Source: Leadbetterella sp040829825
Lineage (GTDB): Bacteria; Bacteroidota; Bacteroidia; Cytophagales; Spirosomataceae
Direction: 5' to 3' (one strand)
Assembly: GCF_040829825.1 (NCBI RefSeq)
Contig: NZ_JBFOLH010000007.1
Length of the DNA stretch: 64,000 bases
The translations under genes were made by a program, and so were the position numbers. The notes below the pieces were generated by a model. It saw only the letters and a list, made by a program, of their open reading frames with translations. It made no database searches and was not told the DNA's origin. Numbering within the stretch: the stretch's first letter is position 1; the number at the start of each line of letters is the position of its first letter. This document shows, piece after piece, positions 43,360-51,647 of the stretch.

Positions 43360-43689
43360 CTACCTTAAAGTGTCTTTAAACGGCTCTGCTTTGGGTGAGG
43401 GAATAGATTGAATGAGCCTGAAAATTTGTTCTGTATCGGCAACATCTGTCAGTCGCATTTTGCCATCGGGTGCAATCATTTTCAACTGTCCGATTTTTTC
43501 GGACAGTTCACTGCCTTCCTTTTTTAACCTGGCTTTCAGGTCATTCCAATATTTTCTTGGCCGGTCTGTTCCTGTAAGTACTTCAATCACGTCAATGACT
43601 GAAATAAACCAAAGTTCTTTTTCTTCGTCCCAGTGGGTGAGGACTAAGACGAAGCCGTTCAGCCTGCCATTCCGCCAACCCTTGTTCAA
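43360..43689 (-). pseudogene. Truncated copy A of a BRO/DinD-like gene
   Basis: A 109-codon remnant. Its middle, THWDEEKELWFISVIDVIEVL to SEKIGQLKM, is identical to copy B at 45325-45005 because both contain the same 153-bp segment. Copy A then continues with a family-like stretch, IAPDGKMRLTDVADTEQIFRLIQSIPSPKAEPFK, but stops at DTLR where I would expect a longer protein. The first 16 residues do not match copy B and look like random sequence. An intact gene would need the start of B and the continuation of A. The BRO-N/DinD-like assignment is from memory of the WFISVIDVIEVLT pattern. Probably not functional. Confidence 0.65.
43487..43639. repeat. 153-bp perfect direct repeat, left copy
   Basis: Identical in every base to 45126-45278. 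Both copies have the same orientation and bracket the AAA+ ATPase gene. One base beyond the right end a further five (GGACT) also agree. Confidence 0.9.
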
Positions 43690-43700
43690 GCCAGTGGTGA

Positions 43701-44936
43701 TTATTTCTCGTTTGTTTCAAGCAACCAGTTAAAAACGTTCACATGTCTTACGCCACTTCTGTCTTGTGTAAATCCGTCTGTGGTGAGTAAATATTTAGGG
43801 TAGTGGTCATTGATTTTTTCTAATGCTCCAAATTCTCGTTCTATGGTCGCTTCGTTTGTCATTTGCCACGCTACCTGGTAATATTCAATGTTGCCTGTTT
43901 TTGTTTTGCAAACAAAATCCACTTCGCTATTTCGGCTTGTACCTGTCCAAATTTTCTTACCCCTGCGAAGTAGTTCAAGATAAACAACATTTTCTAAAAT
44001 ATGTCCTCTGTCGGTTGTCCGTTCTTTTCCTGTCAAAATGTTGAGCAAACCAGCATCAACCAAATAGTATTTTTCTTGTGTAGCAAGTTGCTTTTTGCCT
44101 TTTATGTCAAAGCGGTTTACTTTGTAAAAGACAAAACTCGCTACCAAATATTCCAAATACTTTTCAACGGTTGCGTGATGTATGCTTTGTCCGTCTTGTT
44201 TTATGGCTTTAGAAATATTACTAGGCGAAAGTGCATTGCCAATGTTTGAAGCTGCAAATTTCACGATATTCCCAAAAGCTCGTTTATTATTTATTTGATG
44301 GCGTTGCGTGATGTCTTTTTCTACAATTGTATTATAAATGGCTTCCAAATATTCGTAGATTTCATCAAAGCCGCTTTTTCGTAATTCTACACCTTTGGGT
44401 AAGGAGGTTTCGTTGATGTAATCAAAAAACAAATTTTCGTAATTGAGGTATTTTATGCTCGTATCAATTTCTCGTGCGGTTAAATATTCTTTGAACGAAA
44501 AGGGTAAAATGGAAATTTCAATATAACGACCACTCAACAATGTTGCTAATTCCCCACTCAACAAAAACGCATTTGAACCTGTAATGTAAACGTCTGTATT
44601 TTTTGAAGCAAAAAGTCCGTCCACCAATTTTTCAAATTGTGGAATGTTTTGCACTTCGTCTAAAAAAATATAGTTGGGTTTATCGGCTTGCAGTTTTTTC
44701 TTGATGTCAAAATAAATGTCGTCCCAGTTTTTGTTAACAAAATTTTCGGGCAATTCAAAGTTGTAGAACTGAATTTGCCGTTTTCCAACTCCTTTTTTTA
44801 GCAGCAGTTCCCGGTAAATTTCCAACAAAGTGCTTTTGCCCGACCTGCGTAAGCCACTTACAATTTTTATGAGGTCTTTGTCTTTGTAGGAGAACAGCTT
44901 ACCTATATATTCTTTACGATTTGTATAATTTGCCAT
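43701..44936 (-). CDS. AAA+ ATPase with DUF4143 domain
   Basis: A 411-residue ATPase of the AAA_14/DUF4143 type. Walker A is IVSGLRRSGKSTLLEIYRELL, Walker B YIFLDEVQNI, and sensor 1 DVYITGSNAFLLSGELATLLSGRYIEI; the C-terminal DUF4143 part includes the nuclease-like HILENVVYLELLRRG and SEVDFVCKTKTGNIEYYQVAWQM. These proteins are common accessory genes in Bacteroidota with no settled role. The gene is AT-rich and complete, and sits between two fragments of another gene that carry a 153-bp direct repeat, so it probably arrived by recombination. It is preceded by a dyad in the AT-rich flank (TTGCAAATTTTGCAA at about 44969-44983). Confidence 0.9.
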   Translation of the reverse strand: MANYTNRKEYIGKLFSYKDKDLIKIVSGLRRSGKSTLLEIYRELLLKKGVGKRQIQFYNFELPENFVNKNWDDIYFDIKKKLQADKPNYIFLDEVQNIPQFEKLVDGLFASKNTDVYITGSNAFLLSGELATLLSGRYIEISILPFSFKEYLTAREIDTSIKYLNYENLFFDYINETSLPKGVELRKSGFDEIYEYLEAIYNTIVEKDITQRHQINNKRAFGNIVKFAASNIGNALSPSNISKAIKQDGQSIHHATVEKYLEYLVASFVFYKVNRFDIKGKKQLATQEKYYLVDAGLLNILTGKERTTDRGHILENVVYLELLRRGKKIWTGTSRNSEVDFVCKTKTGNIEYYQVAWQMTNEATIEREFGALEKINDHYPKYLLTTDGFTQDRSGVRHVNVFNWLLETNEK

Positions 44937-45004
44937 TGAGCAAAAGTATGAAATAAATTATCAAAACTTGCAAATTTTGCAAGTTTTGATAATTTTAGAT
45001 AGTG

Positions 45005-45325
45005 TTACAAATTGATGTTAGAGCGATGAATTTTCCTTCTAATTGGGAAAATGCGCTTCTTTGGAAATAGTCGCAAATCGCGACAGGTAGAACATTTTTT
45101 TACTTGACTGTTCTGCATTTTCAGTTGTCCGATTTTTTCGGACAGTTCACTGCCTTCCTTTTTTAACCTGGCTTTCAGGTCATTCCAATATTTTCTTGGC
45201 CGGTCTGTTCCTGTAAGTACTTCAATCACGTCAATGACTGAAATAAACCAAAGTTCTTTTTCTTCGTCCCAGTGGGTGCGGACTTTCTTTTGTTCAAATA
45301 TTGTTATGGCGTTTTCTTTACTCAT
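45005..45325 (-). pseudogene. Truncated copy B of a BRO/DinD-like gene
   Basis: A 106-codon remnant with a convincing start (MSKENAITIFEQKKVRTHWDEEKELWFISVIDVIEVL). It agrees with copy A up to SEKIGQLKM and then runs into unrelated sequence (QNSQVKKCSTC onward) to a stop. It therefore supplies the authentic N-terminus of the gene whose later part survives in copy A. The break lies at the edge of the 153-bp repeat. The family, a BRO-N or DinD-like DNA-damage or phage-associated protein, is a tentative reading. Confidence 0.65.
45126..45278. repeat. 153-bp perfect direct repeat, right copy
   Basis: Identical to 43487-43639, same orientation, 1639 bases apart start to start. Recombination between the copies would remove the ATPase gene and restore one uninterrupted frame. 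Confidence 0.9.
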
Positions 45326-45728
45326 TTTCTTAAAGTTTTTTAGTTGGGAGTCATTTTACTTATACTACAAAATTACACAAATATTCTAATCCAGTTTTTG
45401 CATATATAGCAACCTTTTTGATTAAAAAGAAGCAATACAGTACAAGGAAAAAGAAGTTTAAGTTATACTACAAGAACCAGTACAGGATTAAGAACAGTTT
45501 GTGAAAATTGTGCCTTTGCCATTGACAAAGGACGACTTATTATTAATATAGTTGGACTTTGGTTTCTGAATATTGTCTTAGCAGGGTTAGTTATTTATTT
45601 TAAATTTTGATATTGCTGATTGGGACTCACTTAAACCGCTGAAAATAGGTGCCGCAGTTCAAGGTCACAATTTGTGATCTTGGAGGGTAAATGTTGTGCC
45701 GTATGTTACCATTCCACTGACTTTTTTG
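45326..45728. other. AT-rich gap with possible gene remnant
   Basis: No convincing gene. On the plus strand a frame without a start codon ends at 45610 with a hydrophobic stretch (GRLIINIVGLWFLNIVLAGLVIYFKF), which may be the tail of a lost membrane protein. Otherwise nothing is recognised. Confidence 0.4.
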
Positions 45729-45736
45729 TATCTTTG
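45729..45736 (+). promoter_or_regulatory. -7 element of the VbhA-like gene
   Basis: TATCTTTG matches TAnnTTTG exactly, 25 bp before the ATG at 45762. No TTG is found at the usual spacing. Confidence 0.5.
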
Positions 45737-45761
45737 TAATACATCAATAAGGTAAAAACCC

Positions 45762-45986
45762 ATGTATAATCCTTTAAAAACAGATCGGGAGAATATAAGC
45801 ATAATGGGTGTGAAATTCCCTGATCTGGTGTCGCTTGAGGCTACTACGAAAGCTATTGGATCCAATATGCACGAGGGGTTTGAGCCGTCTCCGGCATTGA
45901 TACAACTTTATTTGGAGTGGAAACAAGGTAGGATAAATCCTGCGCTTTTTCTCGGGCGTTTAAAGCAAAATTATACAGTATCTTGA
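45762..45986 (+). CDS. VbhA-like small antitoxin, without a toxin neighbour
   Basis: A 74-residue protein. Its second half, MHEGFEPSPALIQLYLEWKQGRINPALFLGRLKQNY, follows the pattern of VbhA-type antitoxin domains (small helix, E-G-x-x-P, then a helix and G-x-I/x-P-x-x-L), which normally inhibit a Fic AMP-transferase encoded next to them. No Fic motif (HPFxxGNG) is found nearby; the next gene is acetoacetyl-CoA synthetase. It has its own -7 box. It could be a relic of a toxin-antitoxin pair disrupted together with the neighbouring pseudogenes, or act on a toxin elsewhere. Assignment rests on a short motif and is tentative. Confidence 0.55.
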   Translation: MYNPLKTDRENISIMGVKFPDLVSLEATTKAIGSNMHEGFEPSPALIQLYLEWKQGRINPALFLGRLKQNYTVS

Positions 45987-46067
45987 TCTGTATTGTACGC
46001 ATACAGGTCCTAAAACAGGAATTTTGCGTAACATTGCAAATTAAGAGCTACTCAATATACTAAAAAA

Positions 46068-47960
46068 ATGAAACTCTGGGCACCCACAGCAGACTACATA
46101 GAAAAGTCTGAAATGACTGCTTTTAAAGAATTTACGGAAGACCGCTTCAGGGTCAGCATAGGAGATTATGAACAGCTCCGGGAATGGTCCGTTACTCACC
46201 TGGAAGACTTCTGGGAAAGTATTTTTTTATATTTCCAGGTGATGTCAGATACGCCGTATTCCCAGGTGCTGAACCGCTCGGAACAGGGGTTTATCGGCTC
46301 AAAATGGTTTGAAGGCGCCACGTTGAATTATGCCGAACATATTTTCAGGAATTATACCGATGAACGCCCGGCCGTTATTTATAAAAATGAGCAGGCCGAA
46401 ACAAGAGAAATAAGCTGGAAAGAATTGCAGGAACGAACCGGTGCGTTAAGACAGTACCTGCTGCGCTGCGGTGTGGGCAAAGGCGACCGTGTGGCGGGTG
46501 TGCTGAACAATACACCGGAAACCCTGGCCATTTTCCTGGCGGTCAATTCACTGGGGGCCATCTGGACCTGCTGTTCGCCTGATTTTGGCAGTGACAGCGT
46601 GGTGGAACGGTTTCAGCAGATTTCTCCCAAAATTCTTTTTGCCGATAAGCTGTATCATTATAACGGGAAGACCTTCCGCAAAAGCCGGCTGATCAATGAG
46701 CTGGCCGAGCGGATCGACTCGATAGAAGATGTAGTGGTGGTCAATGACCTCAAATGGCGTTCAATTTTTGCCCTGGCCAAAAAGGGTCAGCCCCTGGCCT
46801 TTGATCGGGTAGCCTTTGATCACCCTGTCTGGATCCTGTATTCTTCAGGCACCACCGGGAAACCCAAAGCCATTACACACAGCACGGGCGGTAACCTGCT
46901 GGAGCATTTCAAAGCGCTGGCGCTGCACCAGAATGTACAGGCCGGAGAACGTTTTATGTGGTACAGCACCACCGGCTGGATGATGTGGAATTATGCCGTG
47001 GGGGCCCTGCTGACCGGTGCTACCCTCTGTATCTATGACGGCTCACTCTCTTACCCGGCTTTAAGTGTGGGCTGGAAGTTTGCCTTCGACCATAAGATCG
47101 ACCACTTCGGGGCGGGTGCTGCCTATTTCATTGCCTGCGCTAAACGGAATCCCGTTTTGCCGAATATTCCTTTTAAAACCCTGGGTTCTACCGGATCACC
47201 CCTGCCTGCCGATACATTTGAATGGCTGCAGCTGAAGTTCCCGGATACCCAGATCATCTCGCTCAGTGGGGGCACCGATGTATGTTCGGCGTTTCTTTCG
47301 GGCTGCCCCTGGCTACCGGTCTACGCAGGGGAAATCCAGTGTATAGCCCTGGGCGCCGATATTGAAGCGCTGAATGAAAACGGGGAGCCGGTGAAAAACG
47401 AGCTGGGCGAGCTGGTGATCAATCAGCCCATGCCTTCCATGCCCCTGTATTTCTGGAACGACGAAGGAAATGTGCGCTACAGGGAAAGCTATTTCGAGAA
47501 ATACCCGGGGCGGTGGCAACACGGCGACTGGATAAAGATCACGGAGAATAACGGCATCATTATTTACGGGCGTTCAGATGCTACCCTGAACCGGGGCGGC
47601 GTGCGGATCGGTACGGCCGAGATTTACAACGCTATCGAAGAAATGGTACAGGACAGCCTCGTGGTTTGTATAGACCACCCTAACGGCTCATCGGAGATGT
47701 ACCTGTATGTGCAAACGGAAGAACCCCTTTCGTCAAAAACCGAGAAAGCGATCAGAGAAAGGCTGAAGAGCCGGTGCAGTCCCCGGCACGTGCCTGACAA
47801 GATATTCCGCGTGCCTGACATCCCCTATACCCTGAGCGGGAAGAAGCTCGAATTGCCTGTGAAACGGTTGCTGATGGGCGCTTCTCCCGAAAAAGCCGTG
47901 AGCATGGATGCCGTCAAAAACCCGGCGGCACTCGACTACTGGCTGAAAAAACAGGGTTAG
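46068..47960 (+). CDS. aacS: Acetoacetyl-CoA synthetase
   Basis: A 630-residue ANL-superfamily enzyme that activates acetoacetate to acetoacetyl-CoA with ATP. Evidence: the N-terminal WESIFLYFQVMSDTPYSQVLNRSEQGFIGSKWFEGATLNYAEHIF, the AMP-binding P-loop ILYSSGTTGKPKAITHSTGGNLLEH, the WYSTTGWMMWNYAVGALLTGATLCIYDG segment characteristic of the acetoacetyl branch, and the GRSDATLNRGGVRIGTAEIYNAIE hinge with a late Lys in LSGKKLELPVKRLL. Length is right. HMG-CoA lyase, which makes acetoacetate, is encoded 10 kb downstream, so the enzyme may finish leucine or ketone-body catabolism. Confidence 0.94.
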   Translation: MKLWAPTADYIEKSEMTAFKEFTEDRFRVSIGDYEQLREWSVTHLEDFWESIFLYFQVMSDTPYSQVLNRSEQGFIGSKWFEGATLNYAEHIFRNYTDERPAVIYKNEQAETREISWKELQERTGALRQYLLRCGVGKGDRVAGVLNNTPETLAIFLAVNSLGAIWTCCSPDFGSDSVVERFQQISPKILFADKLYHYNGKTFRKSRLINELAERIDSIEDVVVVNDLKWRSIFALAKKGQPLAFDRVAFDHPVWILYSSGTTGKPKAITHSTGGNLLEHFKALALHQNVQAGERFMWYSTTGWMMWNYAVGALLTGATLCIYDGSLSYPALSVGWKFAFDHKIDHFGAGAAYFIACAKRNPVLPNIPFKTLGSTGSPLPADTFEWLQLKFPDTQIISLSGGTDVCSAFLSGCPWLPVYAGEIQCIALGADIEALNENGEPVKNELGELVINQPMPSMPLYFWNDEGNVRYRESYFEKYPGRWQHGDWIKITENNGIIIYGRSDATLNRGGVRIGTAEIYNAIEEMVQDSLVVCIDHPNGSSEMYLYVQTEEPLSSKTEKAIRERLKSRCSPRHVPDKIFRVPDIPYTLSGKKLELPVKRLLMGASPEKAVSMDAVKNPAALDYWLKKQG

Positions 47961-48049
47961 TGGTAATTTTGGAACGGTTTTGGCTTACCTGCTTACAGCG
48001 TAGCGGGTAATTTGCCCCTGGCTTGCAGTGAAAAATAAAAGACAATACG

Positions 48050-48472
48050 ATGCGCAAAGTACTTTACGGATTTTTAGCGACCCTGTTACTGGCAGCCTGC
48101 CATAAAAAAGAGGAAACGGCAGAAGTGACCCGGCCGGCTGCTGCCGGTGAAGTGGAGACTGCCCCGGCTGCTCCAGCCTCTTCACCGGTTCAACCGGCAC
48201 CGGTTGCAGAGGTAAGGCTGAACCCGCCGCACGGTGAATCCGGCCACCTCTGCGAGATCGCCGTAGGAGCCCCCCTGCCGGCACAAGGCGTATTGCCGGC
48301 TCCGGTAGAAACAGCCCCTGCCCGGCCAATGCCCATAGACCCCGGTGCTACTTCTATCATTAGCCAGCCGCTGAATACCGTGGTATTTAACGGGCCCAAG
48401 CCACAGTTTAATCCGCCTCACGGGGAGCCCTGGCATACCTGTGACCTCGAGGTGGGTGCCCCGCTGAAGTAA
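48050..48472 (+). CDS. Small lipoprotein with duplicated NPPHG...C...VGAPL motif
   Basis: A 140-residue predicted lipoprotein (lipobox LLAAC, Cys 17) followed by an Ala/Pro/Glu-rich region. Two copies of a 19-residue motif are present: residues 58-76 (NPPHGESGHLCEIAVGAPL) and 121-139 (NPPHGEPWHTCDLEVGAPL), the second ending one residue before the stop. Each has two His and one Cys in fixed spacing (H61, H66, C68; H124, H129, C131), which could bind a metal or haem. I know similar short motifs in unannotated Bacteroidota proteins but no function. The gene is alone between aacS and the GH92 gene. Confidence 0.8.
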   Translation: MRKVLYGFLATLLLAACHKKEETAEVTRPAAAGEVETAPAAPASSPVQPAPVAEVRLNPPHGESGHLCEIAVGAPLPAQGVLPAPVETAPARPMPIDPGATSIISQPLNTVVFNGPKPQFNPPHGEPWHTCDLEVGAPLK

Positions 48473-48570
48473 AGTATATCGCCATACGGCCCGTATAATT
48501 TCGGAGGTAACGGTAAAATTTCGTAAAATTGCCGTAACTTTTGGGTTTTTTAGAACCGGTATTCTCTTCT

Positions 48571-50799
48571 ATGGGCAAAATACTTTCTTCCTTGTTTATT
48601 TTATCAGCACTGGGTGTTTTTGCCCAGACGCCGGTAGACTACGTAAATCCGTATATGGGTAATATCAGCCATTTGCTGGTGCCCACTTTTCCTACGGTAC
48701 ACCTGCCCAACAGCCTGCTGCGGGTTTATCCCGAAAGAGGCGATCTCACGGGTGACGAGCTCCGGGGTCTGCCTTTGATGATTACCAGCCATCGGGGAAG
48801 CTCTGCTTTCCTGATCAGCCCGGTGCAGGCCGAGAATACAGCCGGACTGGCCCCGGTGACCCGGTTTACCTACGATCATGAGGTGATCAGGCCTTATTAT
48901 TACGAGGTAACGCTTGACCGGCAGCTGACCGGCGTACGGTTTGCCCCTTCGCATCAATCGGCCATGTATGAGCTGGATTTCCGGGAAACGAAAGCCCGTA
49001 ATTTCCTGACGCTGAGCACCGGCAACGGGCAGGTGAGCGTGAGCGGCAATACGATCACGGCTAGCCAGGTGCTCCGGAATAATACGGTAGTATATATTTA
49101 CGGAGAAACCGACGTGCAGCCTGTGCAGGCGGGTATCCTGGGCAGGGAAACCGACCGGCAGGCCGAAGGAAGAAACGTGACCGCAGTACTGGATTTTGGT
49201 GCGGGAAAGAAAAAGGTAAAATTCCGCTACGGCATCTCTTTTATTGATGCCGGGCAGGCCAAAGCTAACCTGCGAAGAGAAATAAGCACTTATAACCTGG
49301 ATGAGGTGGCGGAAAAGGGCAAAGCCCTGTGGAATGAAGTGCTGGGGAGAATTACGGTAAACGGGAAAGAAATATCCGATAAAGCCGTTTTCTATACGTC
49401 GCTGTACCGCTGTTTTGAACGGCCGGTGAATATTTCGGAAGACAACCGGTATTTCAGTGCCTTTGACGGCAAGGTACATACCGACACCGAGCCGTTTTAT
49501 ACCGACGACTGGATATGGGACAGCTACCGGGCGGCGCATCCTCTGCGGCTGCTCATCGATACGAAAGTACAGACGCAGATTATCCGTTCTTATATCCGGA
49601 TGTCAGACCAGATGGAAAAGCCCTGGTTTCCCACCTTCCCGGAAGTGACCGGCGACTCGCGCCGGATGAACTCCAATCACGGCGTAGCGGTGGTGGCGGA
49701 TGCGGTGGCCAAAGGCGTACGTGATTTCGATATCGAAAAAGCATACGGGAGCGCCAAAAGCGCTATCCTGGAAAAAACACTTATCCCCTGGTCGGGCGCT
49801 CCTGCGGGCTGGCTCGATGATTTCTATAAGAAAAACGGGTATATACCGGCCCTGGCTGATGGGGAAGAGGAAACCGTGGCTGACGTGAACAGCTTTGAGA
49901 AGCGGCAGCCGGTTGCTGTTACCCTGGGTACATCGTATGACGAATGGTGCCTGGCCCAGCTGGCTGCTTACCTGGGTAAGACAGAAGATGCCCGGCGGTT
50001 CGGGAAAAATGCATTGAATTACCGGAATATCTACAACGGGAAAACCGGGTTTTTTCATCCGAAAGACAAAGATGGGAAGTTCATAGAACCTTTTGACTAC
50101 CGCTGGCCGGGCGGACCCGGCGCCCGTGAATATTACGGAGAAAACAACGGCTGGGTGTACCGGTGGGACGTGCCCCATAACGTGGCTGACCTGATCGGGC
50201 TGATGGGCGGACGAAAAGCATTTATTGACAACCTGGATCAGACTTTTCGCGAGCCGCTGGGCAAGCCGAAGTACCATTTTTATTACCAGATGCCCGATCA
50301 TACCGGCAATGTTGGCCAGTTTTCGATGGCCAATGAGCCCTCACTCCATATTCCTTACCTGTACAACTATGCCGGCCAGCCCTGGATGACCCAGAAACGC
50401 ATTCATTCGCTTATCCGGCAGTGGTTCCGTAATGATGCCATGGGTGTGCCCGGCGATGAGGACGGCGGCGGCATGTCGTCTTTCGTGGTATTTTCCATGC
50501 TGGGCTTTTACCCGGCCACTCCGGGCATGCCGGTATACGTGATCGGTTCTCCCTTCTTTGAAGAGTCTGAAATTCAGCTGGAAAACGGGAAACGGTTCCA
50601 GGTAAAAGCCGTTAATTATTCAGAGCGGAACAAATATATCCAACGGGCGCTTCTTAACGGGAAACCCTGGGAGAAGTCGTGGTTCCTGCACAGCGATCTC
50701 CTGAAAGGGGGGACCCTCACGTTATATATGGGCGAATATCCCAATAAATCGTGGGCAGCCGACGAAAACGCAGCTCCTCCTTCTTTTGATAAGCCCTGA
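48571..50799 (+). CDS. GH92-family glycosidase, probable alpha-mannosidase
   Basis: A 742-residue exported glycosidase of family 92, which in Bacteroidota are calcium-dependent exo-alpha-mannosidases. I start at ATG 48571, giving the signal peptide MGKILSSLFILSALGVFAQ; the TTG at 48541 adds nothing family-like. The opening VDYVNPYMGN, the conserved YYGENNGWVYRWDVPHNVADLIGLMGG (its Glu the likely acid) and MGVPGDEDGGGMSSFVVFSMLGFYPATPG (Asp pair for base and calcium) are the family hallmarks. The mannose linkage cannot be told. No other glycan genes adjoin it, so it is not part of a visible polysaccharide locus. Confidence 0.92.
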   Translation: MGKILSSLFILSALGVFAQTPVDYVNPYMGNISHLLVPTFPTVHLPNSLLRVYPERGDLTGDELRGLPLMITSHRGSSAFLISPVQAENTAGLAPVTRFTYDHEVIRPYYYEVTLDRQLTGVRFAPSHQSAMYELDFRETKARNFLTLSTGNGQVSVSGNTITASQVLRNNTVVYIYGETDVQPVQAGILGRETDRQAEGRNVTAVLDFGAGKKKVKFRYGISFIDAGQAKANLRREISTYNLDEVAEKGKALWNEVLGRITVNGKEISDKAVFYTSLYRCFERPVNISEDNRYFSAFDGKVHTDTEPFYTDDWIWDSYRAAHPLRLLIDTKVQTQIIRSYIRMSDQMEKPWFPTFPEVTGDSRRMNSNHGVAVVADAVAKGVRDFDIEKAYGSAKSAILEKTLIPWSGAPAGWLDDFYKKNGYIPALADGEEETVADVNSFEKRQPVAVTLGTSYDEWCLAQLAAYLGKTEDARRFGKNALNYRNIYNGKTGFFHPKDKDGKFIEPFDYRWPGGPGAREYYGENNGWVYRWDVPHNVADLIGLMGGRKAFIDNLDQTFREPLGKPKYHFYYQMPDHTGNVGQFSMANEPSLHIPYLYNYAGQPWMTQKRIHSLIRQWFRNDAMGVPGDEDGGGMSSFVVFSMLGFYPATPGMPVYVIGSPFFEESEIQLENGKRFQVKAVNYSERNKYIQRALLNGKPWEKSWFLHSDLLKGGTLTLYMGEYPNKSWAADENAAPPSFDKP

Positions 50800-50814
50800 A
50801 CAACACCCAGATAA

Positions 50815-51636
50815 ATGAGCGATAGTAAGAAATTTATAGTGATCCGGGAAGTGATCGGAAAGAAAAACCCCGGGCTTCTGAAATGGTTGCCGGGCTTTGT
50901 GCTGCGGTATATAGAGCGTATTGTGCACGAAGACGACATCAATGCGGTGATGGAGCATATCGGGCACCTGGAAGGGCTGGATTTTGTGGATGCCCTGATC
51001 ACACAGGAGCTGAACGTGCAGGTAGAGCTGACAGGGGAAGAGAATATCCCGCTGACGGGCGGGGTGGTGTTTGCGTCGAATCACCCCCTGGGAGGCCTTG
51101 ATGGCATAGCCTTTATGCATGCGCTGGGCAAATACCGGAAAGACATCAAGTTCCTGGTGAACGACATCCTGATGAACATCAAAAACCTGGGGCCGCTTTT
51201 TATCCCGATCAATAAGCACGGAAAGCAGGCCCGGCAGGCTTCAAGACTGATTGATGAGACCTATGCCAGTGACCAGGCCATGCTGGTTTTCCCGGCCGGC
51301 CTGGTGTCAAGGAAACGCAAAAACGGGGTCATCAGAGACCTGGAATGGAAGAAAAGCTTTATTGCAAAAGCAAAAAAATATAAAAAAGATATAATTCCTG
51401 TTTTTATAGAAGGCCGGAATTCAGACTTTTTTTATAATTTAGCGAGATTTCGTAGGAACATCGGTATTGGTGCCAATATTGAGATGTTTTACCTGGCCGA
51501 TGAAATGTTCGCCCAACGAAACAAAAAGGTAACCATACGTATTGGGAAAGCTATACCCTACCAGGAACTGAACAATGGCAAAACCGAACAGGAATGGGCC
51601 GAAACGGTTAAAGAGATAGTTTATGCGATGGCATAA
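50815..51636 (+). CDS. glsA: Lysophospholipid-type acyltransferase, GlsA-like
   Basis: A 273-residue PlsC-superfamily acyltransferase. The active-site block is VVFASNHPLGGLDGIAFMHAL, where the usual HX4D is HX5D, a spacing seen in the branch that makes amino-acid lipids; later motifs are LGPLFIPINKHG and MLVFPAGLVSRKRKNGVIRDLEW. It is followed after 11 bases by a GNAT-type acyltransferase. In Bacteroides thetaiotaomicron the pair GlsB (GNAT) and GlsA (PlsC type) builds glycine lipids, and the gene pairing here suggests the same O-acylation step; ornithine lipid synthesis is the alternative. It starts 15 bases after the GH92 stop. Confidence 0.78.
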   Translation: MSDSKKFIVIREVIGKKNPGLLKWLPGFVLRYIERIVHEDDINAVMEHIGHLEGLDFVDALITQELNVQVELTGEENIPLTGGVVFASNHPLGGLDGIAFMHALGKYRKDIKFLVNDILMNIKNLGPLFIPINKHGKQARQASRLIDETYASDQAMLVFPAGLVSRKRKNGVIRDLEWKKSFIAKAKKYKKDIIPVFIEGRNSDFFYNLARFRRNIGIGANIEMFYLADEMFAQRNKKVTIRIGKAIPYQELNNGKTEQEWAETVKEIVYAMA

Positions 51637-51647
51637 TCAATAAATTT

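Noticed and set aside
45500..45610. Hydrophobic frame ending LAGLVIYFKF
   Set aside because: No start codon, stop codon just upstream and only one membrane-like stretch; at most a remnant.
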